A stretch of 64,000 bases of DNA from Pelagomonas calceolata (lineage: Eukaryota; Sar; Pelagophyceae; Pelagomonadales; Pelagomonadaceae): NCBI GenBank assembly GCA_918797485.1, contig CAKKNE010000003.1, positions 868,001-932,000 on the forward strand, in the 5' to 3' direction. This document shows, one piece after another, positions 55,883 through 62,896 of this stretch. A program made the position numbers and the translations under genes. How positions within the stretch are numbered: position 1 is the stretch's first letter; each line of letters begins with the position of its first letter. The notes beneath the pieces were generated by a model that was not told where the DNA came from, ran no database searches, and saw only the letters and a program-made list of their open reading frames with translations.

Positions 55883-56423
55883 CTTGGGCTGCCCCCAACA
55901 GGGCTCTATGCCAGTGCCTCTGCCGCGAGCGAGCGCTGCGCCCGTGGGGCCTTCTCTTCTGTGGATCAATACAAAGCCTCTCGGCCCCCGCGGGCAGCCA
56001 GATACCCCGGTATAGCGCCTTTGCGCGTACGGCGCTTTGCTTTTAGCGCATGGGGAGTTACGTCCTAGTGGCGCATACCCGCACGTCCGGAGGCGCGCAT
56101 TCGTCGCTTCGAGGCCGTTCTCGCGACGGCTCGGCGCGGTATGTATCTTTTCGGAGCTGTGATCTCGGCCTCGAGGCTGGCTGCACACAAAGGCGGGCGA
56201 GGTGCTGCTTTTGAGGACGCGCATAGCCTCAAACGCTCGCGGAACACGCGCGTGCAGCGCTTCGATAGCTGCGAGTGCGGCTGCAACGCGCAGCGAGACC
56301 TTACCACTCTCAGATCAGCTGTGCACCGTGCAGCAGTGTGCAGCAGTGAGCAGCGCTTGCAGCTCGGCGCGCGTTGCTACACAGAGCAGTGGGCCGTGCA
56401 GTGCACGCCAGTCGCCGCACAGC
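55883..56423. promoter_or_regulatory. 541-nt divergent region with TGCAG-rich tract
   Basis: Shared 5' region of SPEF2 and the Sas10/Lcp5 gene. From about 56320 to 56410 it is dense in GTGCAGCAG, TGCACGC and GCAGCGC. No GCTAGT palindrome was found. Open frames on both strands here look like shadows. Confidence 0.4.
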
Positions 56424-57182
56424 ATGTCGGCCGCAGCCTTGGAGGAGCTGGCCGAGAAGGCCGAAGCATTGGCAGGCCGCGTGAGCAGCCGCGCGAATAA
56501 AGCTAGTGATGAATTTGAGGAAGACGAGGAAGAAGACGACGCGTCGTACTTCAAGATGAAGCAGGAGCTGCTGACGACGTACTGCGGCATGCTCTCGTAC
56601 TACTTGTGTCGGAAGGCTAGAGGGGAATCAATCGAGAACCATCCCGTGGTCCGGAGGCTCTACGAGCTCCGCCTCACGTTCGAGAAGCTCCGGTTGTTAG
56701 ATGCCAAACTGCGGCACCAGCTCGACAAGGTGCTTGCTAGAGCCGACGCGGCTGACGTCGCGCCGGTCGCGAATCTGGAATCCGTTGAAATTGACAAGGA
56801 GGAGGGGACCTATAAGGCGCCGCGGTCGACGGTGGCGTACCAGGAGCAGGACGAGGCCTCGTCGGACGACGACGACGACGACGACGAGGCGCCGCGGGCG
56901 CCGGTCAAGGAACGCCAGGAGCGGTCTACAAGGGCAAGACGCGCGGAGATCGACTTCTTGTTAAAGGAGCGGTCCGACGCGCCCGTCGAGATCGGCTCCG
57001 GCGGCCACGACGAGTCTTTGGGTACTGGGCAGCGCGCGGCCCGCAGGGAGCGGCGGCGGAAGGAGCAGCGGGAGCAGGAGGCCTACGAGGAGGACGCCTT
57101 CCGGCGGATCGACACGAACAAGAAGAAGAAGAAGCGGCGGAAGACGGCGGACTTCGCTAGTTCGCTCGACGACTTGATCTAA
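56424..57182 (+). CDS. Sas10/Utp3/Lcp5-family nucleolar protein
   Basis: A 252-residue protein. An acidic N-terminal patch is followed by the family core at about 47-105: MKQELLTTYCGMLSYYLCRK, HPVVRRLYELRLTFEKLRLL, DAKLRHQLDKVL. An acidic stretch (seven Asp) and a basic C-terminus (NKKKKKRRK) that is nucleolar in style follow. The length and plan fit Lcp5/neuroguidin better than full Sas10. Members belong to the small-subunit processome and work in 18S rRNA maturation. Confidence 0.85.
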   Translation: MSAAALEELAEKAEALAGRVSSRANKASDEFEEDEEEDDASYFKMKQELLTTYCGMLSYYLCRKARGESIENHPVVRRLYELRLTFEKLRLLDAKLRHQLDKVLARADAADVAPVANLESVEIDKEEGTYKAPRSTVAYQEQDEASSDDDDDDDEAPRAPVKERQERSTRARRAEIDFLLKERSDAPVEIGSGGHDESLGTGQRAARRERRRKEQREQEAYEEDAFRRIDTNKKKKKRRKTADFASSLDDLI

Positions 57183-57564
57183 GGAGCGTGTGTGTTGCAC
57201 TTGTGAGGGTCGTGGGGGGTCGCGTCGATGGCGTGTGCACTCGCCCCGACGCCGTCGCCGCCTGTCGCCGGCTCTAGTCGCCGGCGACTAGTCGCTGGCG
57301 ACGCGCCGCCGCCGTTCGCGCTGCGCCACGAGGGGGAATCGCGCTGCGCGCCCGGCTTAAGGGTGAGGGCAGTGTCATCAAACGGCTCTTGAGCTCGCCA
57401 TCCTTCGAGGGCGTCTGGCGAGTTGCTACTAGCAAAAAGCGCACCTGGCTGCTACGTTGCGCCGCCAATAGAGCTCGCCTCAACTCGAGCGCAGGGCAAG
57501 CAGAATACCCGCGGCGGCTTTCAATCGATCAGTCCTCGCCGCCGTTGCAACGAGACGCGCCACG
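57183..57564. other. 382-nt intergenic region
   Basis: It contains GGGTCGCGTCGATGGCGTG 40 nt after the previous stop, a GACGCCGTCGCCGCC copy, and a CGCCGGCGACTAGTCGCTGG inverted repeat at about 57275-57302 (CGCCGGCGACTAG / CTAGTCGCCGGCG halves overlap). No gene and no GCTAGTGTC palindrome seen. Confidence 0.45.
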
Positions 57565-58101
57565 ATGCCGCGTGGGAGGAGAGCAGCCCTCTTGCTGGCA
57601 GCAGCAAGCCCAGCAAGGGCTCTGCTGGCGCCGCAGACTGTGACGAGGACGCAGACACGACGAAACCTCGCGACGACGCCCGACGAGATCTCGCACGCCG
57701 CCCATTACAACGCCTACGACTACAACGCGGAGTCGCAGGGCGCCAGCGAGGACGACTGGCGGTCGATGGCAACAGCGGCGGGCGCCATCGACGAAGACCC
57801 GGCCGAAAAGTGGGCGGGCCTCTTCACGCCGTGGGACGCTTCGCAAGAAACAGCAGCAGAAGACACGAGCCTAGAGAAAATCTACGCTGTGCAGCGCGAT
57901 CCGGTCAACCTGCCGCCGCTCCCGCAGGAGAACTGGGGCGGGATGTTCTCGCCGTGGGAAGCCGATGACACCTCGCTCAATAAGATCTACGCCGTGCAGA
58001 GCGACCCGGTCGCGCAAGTCGTCCCGCACTACGAGGTGGGCTTTGAGCCCGAGGAGGTGCCGCAGGCGGGCGTCGCGCCGTGGAACGCTATTCAAGCATA
58101 A
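57565..58101 (+). CDS. repeat-containing small plastid-type protein, unknown
   Basis: A 178-residue protein. The N-terminus RRAALLLAAASPARALLAPQ reads as signal peptide plus a plastid-type ALLAP cleavage region. The mature part carries a repeated block: EKWAGLFTPWD then TSLEKIYAVQRDPV, and again ENWGGMFSPWE then TSLNKIYAVQSDPV. A third partial copy is seen at the end (GVAPWN). The repeated Trp/Phe/Pro motif GxFxPW could be a binding peptide. No family was recognised; it may be specific to these algae. Confidence 0.65.
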   Translation: MPRGRRAALLLAAASPARALLAPQTVTRTQTRRNLATTPDEISHAAHYNAYDYNAESQGASEDDWRSMATAAGAIDEDPAEKWAGLFTPWDASQETAAEDTSLEKIYAVQRDPVNLPPLPQENWGGMFSPWEADDTSLNKIYAVQSDPVAQVVPHYEVGFEPEEVPQAGVAPWNAIQA

Positions 58102-58141
58102 GGCTAGTTATGTGTTTTTTTCGTGCGCGGGCGGATTTGCT

Positions 58142-58161
58142 GTTACGGTGCTAGGACTAGT
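58142..58161 (+). repeat. 20-nt 3'-flank element, copy 1
   Basis: GTTACGGTGCTAGGACTAGT, 41 nt after a stop codon. It is identical to 59510-59529, and both are followed within about 60 nt by TCGTCGGCGGCGGG or TCATCGGCGGCGGG. Confidence 0.8.
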
Positions 58162-58298
58162 GGGCGGCGGCGCCCTTGCCCAGGTTGGGGGGAGACACCG
58201 CGCGTCGTCGATTCGTCGGCGGCGGGGGCGTGCCGCGTATTTCATAACCTCATACCTCTCCTCAGGCTCAGGCTCAGGCAGGTGTCCGTACCCATCCT

Positions 58299-58322
58299 GC
58301 TAGTGTGTCTGTAGACGCTATC
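58299..58322. promoter_or_regulatory. GCTAGT palindrome
   Basis: GCTAGTGTGTCTGTAGACGC followed by TATC, 180 nt upstream of the 58502 ATG, downstream of a same-strand gene. Confidence 0.55.
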
Positions 58323-58501
58323 GGATTATCGAGTGCTCCAGCGAGCTTGGCATTGTGCTGTAGACAGCCACACGCAGCAGCTGCCATCAAGCGTCACGAC
58401 TCTACAGTGACCACCAACCCTCAAGGACCGTGAGAGGATCTCTTTTAGCAAGCTGCCGCGGCGAGCCTAGCACTTGCACATAGCTCTTTGGCACACACAC
58501 G

Positions 58502-59458
58502 ATGGCGTTGGCTCGGCGGAGGCAATGCCAGGCGCTGGTCGCCACTCTCCTGAGCGCGCAAGCGCTCCAGGCGCCGACTGTCTCGAGGCCAAGGCGGCAT
58601 ATTAGCATGAGCGCGGCCGCCGGCGTCGTCAAGGCGGCGCCCCAGGTCATCACGATTGATCCGATTGGCACGTTAGTCCGAAGAGCAGGACCGGAAGGCT
58701 TACTGTACCGAGACGCGCTACTCGCCGCGACGGGCCTCATGCTCCCGCGACCCGACATTTTTCAGGGCGTCTACGAGCAAGCCTACGCGGCCGCCGGGCC
58801 GCGCTTCGGCACGAATTCCGAGGGCGCCGAGGCCTGGTGGAAGAAGGTCACCAAGGCGACGTATGATGGTGTGCTCACCGCCGAGCCGGTCGTCTACGAC
58901 GCCGACGAGCTCGCTCTATACGAATCTGCCTTCGACGACATCTTTAGGAGCTTACACGACGACCTCACCCTGAGTGATGAGGCCTGGGTCGTCGACCCGG
59001 ACGCGCCCCGATTGTTGAGTGCCCTGAGGCAGTGGCGCGACTACGGCGGGCCCCGCATAGTAGCGGCCACAGATCATTTTGATGATCGACTGGAGCAGCT
59101 CCTCGCCAATTTATTAGGCGGGGACTGCGTCGCCGCGACTTTTGATCATGTCGTGACGGGGACCGGGCAGGCCTCGTGCTTCGACATCACAACCTCAACA
59201 ATGGATGTCCAGGATGCGGCCTGCAAGCACGTCGCCGTCGCCGACGACGGGCGCTGCCCCTACGACACGTTGGTGGTGGACCCGCGCGACTACGAGAACG
59301 AGCGTAGCGACGACGCGCGCGGGTCGCTCCTAGATTTATTGGACGACTGGGGTCTGGAGCGGGCCGAGGGCGACGACGTCGTGGTGACGTCGCGGACGTA
59401 CTCCGTCTACGACGCGGAGTACCCGGGCTTCGACGGGGAGAACATGGAGCAGGCGTGA
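58502..59458 (+). CDS. HAD-like hydrolase (HDHD3-type), plastid-leader-like N-terminus
   Basis: A 318-residue protein. A leader (LARRRQCQALVATLLSAQALQAP) precedes the HAD core: PQVITIDPIGTLVRR (motif I), YRDALLAATGL, EAWWKKVTKATYDGVL (typical of the HDHD3 cap), IVAATDHFDDRLEQLL (motif II region) and a late acidic motif DTLVVDPRDYENE. In motif I the nucleophile Asp is kept but the second Asp is Ile (DPIGT instead of DxDGT), so phosphatase activity is doubtful. Substrate unknown. Confidence 0.7.
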   Translation: MALARRRQCQALVATLLSAQALQAPTVSRPRRHISMSAAAGVVKAAPQVITIDPIGTLVRRAGPEGLLYRDALLAATGLMLPRPDIFQGVYEQAYAAAGPRFGTNSEGAEAWWKKVTKATYDGVLTAEPVVYDADELALYESAFDDIFRSLHDDLTLSDEAWVVDPDAPRLLSALRQWRDYGGPRIVAATDHFDDRLEQLLANLLGGDCVAATFDHVVTGTGQASCFDITTSTMDVQDAACKHVAVADDGRCPYDTLVVDPRDYENERSDDARGSLLDLLDDWGLERAEGDDVVVTSRTYSVYDAEYPGFDGENMEQA

Positions 59459-59509
59459 GCTGGTCCTTTCCTAAGACGTATATCTAGCTACTACTAGGTC
59501 GGGTCGATC

Positions 59510-59529
59510 GTTACGGTGCTAGGACTAGT
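59510..59529 (+). repeat. 20-nt 3'-flank element, copy 2
   Basis: Identical to 58142-58161; 51 nt after the stop of the HAD gene. The two host genes are unrelated, so the shared sequence is not simply gene duplication. Confidence 0.8.
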
Positions 59530-59580
59530 CGGGGCCCCTGCCCAGGGCTGATTCATCGGCGGCGGGCGCGGGCGCTTCTT

Positions 59581-60190
59581 CTAGGGCTCACAGAGCGCAC
59601 ACGCGCTGTTCCCGTAGCACCGGTGGCGCGCGTTGCAGAAGATGCCCTTCCCCGGTTTGCACGTCCCCTTGCCCGCGCGGACGGACTCGTCGAGCTCGAT
59701 ACATGTCGGGTTTTGACGCAGCGCCGCCCTTTTCTCTAGCGCGGCGGCCACCGCCGCTCGTGACGCCGCCGCCGCCCGCTCGGCGCCCGCAAGGCGTCCC
59801 TTCGCCTTCGCCGCCACGGCCGCGAGGTGGTTCAGGTCGATCGTCCAGGGGTCGGGAGAGAACCGCCCCTGGATCCTGATCTTTCCGTTGCTTTCTAACA
59901 GATGCTTGAAACGCGGGAAACGCGTGTGCCCCGTAACGTTAACGTTGTACGTTGACGGGTGGAGCGGCCTGACAGTCCGCATGCGTCGCGACGATGGCCG
60001 CCGGCTGCTGGCGCACGCCCGCCGCCAGCAACGGGCCGATGGCTTCGAGCTGATGAGCCAAATTCTTTTGGTAGCGGCCGCCGGTTGAGAGCCGGAGTTC
60101 GAAGCAGAGGCCCGGCGTCACGGCGGTCACGCGTCCTCGGGCCGCCGTGATCGCGGTGCCGAGGATCACGAGTTTGAGCAGAGGTCTCAT
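59581..60190 (-). pseudogene. small secreted protein split by a frameshift
   Basis: The ATG at 60190 opens a signal peptide (RPLLKLVILGTAITAARG) and about 80 residues, ending ...APPVNVQR and a stop near 59939. A second frame then continues YNVNVTGHTRFPRFKHLLES through an Ala-rich helix to a Cys-rich end (CKPGKGIFCNARHRCYGNSA) and a stop at 59581. At the junction CAACGTACAACGTTAACGTT contains a 7-nt near-duplication (CAACGTA/CAACGTT) that shifts the frame. Removing it would join VNV to NVTG smoothly. Either a sequencing or allelic indel or a decaying gene. No family recognised. Confidence 0.5.
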
Positions 60191-60422
60191 GCTTTTTGAA
60201 ACTCAGATGGGAGCCAGTCTACGAGCGACGGTCCTGGAGGAGGCGCGTAAAATCACCGCGGCGTCACAGGGCAATTTAACCCCAATTGCAGCTTTTGGGA
60301 ATTCACTCTCGTGACGCCAAAACTCATGCCCGTCGTTATGCGCGGGGACTCAAAGGCTACTCTGGGAATCCACCAGCCGAGCCTGCTCCCCGACACGACA
60401 TACACAAGTGGAAAAAAGCCGG

Positions 60423-60445
60423 GCTAGCGTGCGTAAGACACTAGC
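60423..60445. promoter_or_regulatory. GCTAGT palindrome between divergent genes
   Basis: GCTAGCGTGCGTAAGACACT followed by AGC; the minus strand reads GCTAGTGTCTTACGCACGCT and AGC. It is 134 nt upstream of the MFS gene and 233 nt from 60190. Confidence 0.65.
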
Positions 60446-60578
60446 AAAATGGAGTCGAGCTGAGAATCGCGCTCTGCTCGTGCACAAATGCCGAAAACGG
60501 TACGCAGGGGCCATTAGTATTGATCGTTTCCAAAGGGCGCCCGACGCAAGCACTTGGTAAGTAAGGGCAGCACCTAAC

Positions 60579-61775
60579 ATGGGCCGCGTCCACGCCCAGA
60601 AGCTCGGCGCCTACTGGCTGACAAGCGTCGGAAGCCTCGCGATGCAGTACTCCTTCAGCGTCATCTTCGTCGACCTGCTCGTGGCCTTCGATTCCACAAG
60701 AGCGGCCACCGCGGCGGTCGGTAGCCTCAGCGCGGGCTTGATGGACGGCTTCGGCGTGATCTCAGGGAGGGCCATCGCGCGCCGCGGCGAGGTCGTCTGC
60801 GGTTCACTCGGCGCGCTCCTGTCCGGCCTCGGGTTGATCGCGTCGAGCCAGTGTCAAACGCTCTGGCAGCTGTACGTGACGTACGGGATTGTTCTGGGCG
60901 TGGGCCAGTCCCTAGGGCTCTACAGCGGCGTGATTGCGTGCAACAAGTGGTTCCCCGAGAACACGGCGCTCGCGTCCGGCTTCGCTAATAGTGGAGCGGG
61001 CGTCGGGCCCTTCGCGATCCCGTTTCTGTGGGCCGCGCTTAAAAGAGAGACGGGTGGTTGGCGCGGGGCGCTGGCGGCGCTCGGGGCCATGGTCTTCGCC
61101 GTGCTCTTCGCCGGCGCGCTGGGCCTCGCGCCGCCGCCGCCATCGTCGGAGAAGCGCGCGCCCGTCTCTCCCATCGCGGTGAGCGCCGTGCCGGGCGTCC
61201 GGCGGCTCATGCGCACGACCTTTATTTTCGGGTTCGGCTTCTGGATTCCCGCGGTCCACATCGTGCGCTACGGCCTGGACCGCGACCTGTCGCGGCGGCG
61301 CGCGGAGAGCCTTTTGTTGTACCTGGGCGCCGGCGCGCTGACGATGCGGGTCCCCGTCGGCGCGCTGGCGGACCGATGTGGCAGGAGCCGCGTCTACAGC
61401 GCGGTCTGCCTCACGTACGCCGTGGCCCTCGCGCTCACGCCGGTCTGGGAGCGCTCCTACGAGGGGCTCGCCGTCTTTTCGTTCCTCTGCGGCTCCTGCA
61501 TCGGCTCGTTGCTGTCGCTCTCGGCGACGCTCGTCGTCGACGTGGCCGAAGTCAGCGACCCGGACGCGCTGGCTCGCGCCTCGGGCCTCATCTGCGCGTT
61601 TTTGGGTATAGGCGGGACGCTGGGCCCTGTGATTGCGGGCGCGTTCTACGATGCGTACGAGACGTACCTGCCGGGCTTTATTTTTGGTGCTTGCGCGCTC
61701 GCGCTCGCCGCGATTTCGGTGCACGTCGAGGCAAGGCCGCCCGACGAGGCCACTACCACGTCTGTTGTTGTCTAA
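60579..61775 (+). CDS. MFS transporter, monocarboxylate (SLC16)-like
   Basis: A 398-residue, 12-helix protein without an N-terminal extension. The first helix and loop match the SLC16 type (AYWLTSVGSLAMQYSFSVIFVDLL), followed by GIVLGVGQSLGLYSGVIACNKWF (helix 4-5, with the typical Tyr and NKWF) and SGFANSGAGVGPFAIPFL. The second half has RVPVGALADRCGRSRVYS, the MFS loop 8-9 motif, and a helix pair GIGGTLGPVIAGAFYD. The likely job is uptake or export of a small organic acid at the plasma or an organelle membrane; the substrate is unknown. It is convergent with uL24m, 9 nt apart. Confidence 0.85.
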   Translation: MGRVHAQKLGAYWLTSVGSLAMQYSFSVIFVDLLVAFDSTRAATAAVGSLSAGLMDGFGVISGRAIARRGEVVCGSLGALLSGLGLIASSQCQTLWQLYVTYGIVLGVGQSLGLYSGVIACNKWFPENTALASGFANSGAGVGPFAIPFLWAALKRETGGWRGALAALGAMVFAVLFAGALGLAPPPPSSEKRAPVSPIAVSAVPGVRRLMRTTFIFGFGFWIPAVHIVRYGLDRDLSRRRAESLLLYLGAGALTMRVPVGALADRCGRSRVYSAVCLTYAVALALTPVWERSYEGLAVFSFLCGSCIGSLLSLSATLVVDVAEVSDPDALARASGLICAFLGIGGTLGPVIAGAFYDAYETYLPGFIFGACALALAAISVHVEARPPDEATTTSVVV

Positions 61776-61784
61776 AACACACTA

Positions 61785-62375
61785 CTAGTCCTTAAGCAGC
61801 ACGCGTTTCCCGTCTTCATCCAACTCGCGCCGCCGCCACTGCTCCGCGTCGACAACAGGATCGTACGTGACCTCGAGCACATGGTCCTCGGGCGTGTCGC
61901 GGGGCCCCGCTTGCGTCGACCGCGGTTTATGCCTCTCTGTAAGAATGGCCGGCTTTTCAATAATAGCGCCGGACCGCACCGCGACGCGGACGCGCGTGCC
62001 GTCATCTAGAAAGCGCCTAGCGACCCGTGTCGGCAAGTTCGTGACGGGGCAGACGAGATTGACGTTCGAGTAGTGAATCGACCGGGGCGCTTTCGTGGGT
62101 GTTTTTACCTTATCTTCATCACCCTTCGAGTAGAGCATGCGATCGCCCACATTGACATCTTCGACGATCAACCTATTGGTCGATCGCAGCACTTTCTGTA
62201 CGATACCCGACTGGCCCCGGTGCCTCCCGTTCACGACCACCACTTTGTCTCCCCGCAAGATGTTCCACCGGTTGATTTGTGGCGGCTGCTTGCTCTTCTT
62301 GGGCCGGGCCCAGGGGTAGCTCCGCAGGGGCTTCTGTTCGAGGAAGGAAGCGAGTCTGCTCGCGCGCGACGCCAT
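61785..62375 (-). CDS. mitochondrial ribosomal protein uL24
   Basis: A 196-residue protein from the ATG at 62375, whose codon sits in a GCGATGGCGTC motif. The core has the uL24 KOW motif: WNILRGDKVVVVNGRHRGQS then GIVQKVLRSTNRLIVEDVNV. The middle has SIHYSNVNLVCPVTNLPTRV, a Cys-containing segment typical of mitochondrial uL24, and the C-terminus is extended and charged, as in mitochondrial forms. It assembles into the large ribosomal subunit near the exit tunnel. A short basic N-terminus (ASRASRLASFLEQK) suits mitochondrial import. Confidence 0.88.
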   Translation of the reverse strand: MASRASRLASFLEQKPLRSYPWARPKKSKQPPQINRWNILRGDKVVVVNGRHRGQSGIVQKVLRSTNRLIVEDVNVGDRMLYSKGDEDKVKTPTKAPRSIHYSNVNLVCPVTNLPTRVARRFLDDGTRVRVAVRSGAIIEKPAILTERHKPRSTQAGPRDTPEDHVLEVTYDPVVDAEQWRRRELDEDGKRVLLKD

Positions 62376-62896
62376 CGCTGCGACTGCGTGCGGTGGCAGC
62401 ACAGGCTGCAAACAGGGCTAGCGGTGCGACGCGCGCCTTTTTCGAGCGCGGGGCCGAATCTGGTCGACTGTGGCCTTTTTCTGTTTAATTTACAGAGCAA
62501 TGCAGTACACAGCGGCTTCACAAATTGCCCGTCCAAAGTAGGCTTGCCGCTTGCTAGTGTCTTACAGCCGCTAGCTAAACGGCAACGGAGGGCTCTCCAA
62601 ACGCAAAACGACGTCTCTTTTCTTAGTCCGCTGTGACCAAGACCTCCGACGCGTCGCTCGCGGGTCCCTCACATTTCGAGCAAGCTTTGCGCGGCGCCGC
62701 ATCACAGCTCGACCTCCTGCTGCCGAACCAGTGCGCAGAACTGCTCGGCGCACCACATTTATTCGTGAGTCATCAGCAATTGGTCGAAACGCAGCCGCAG
62801 AGAGCCGCCTGTAGAGTTGTGGAGGCACCCCAGTTGGGAGCAGCTTAAAATCCCTTGGTGCGCGCGCGCATCACGAGCACTGCGGGGGCCGAAACG
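62376..62896. other. 521-nt divergent region, no gene
   Basis: Between uL24m and the GB1/RHD3 GTPase. Apart from the palindrome at 62553-62575 nothing was recognised. Confidence 0.45.
62553..62575. promoter_or_regulatory. GCTAGT palindrome between divergent genes
   Basis: GCTAGTGTCTTACAGCCGCT followed by AGC, 178 nt upstream of uL24m and 322 nt upstream of the GTPase. Confidence 0.65.

Noticed and set aside
55883-56224. 114-residue N-terminal extension of SPEF2
   Set aside because: The CH-like domain starts exactly at the ATG at 55882; the extension has no domain and lies in the divergent promoter.
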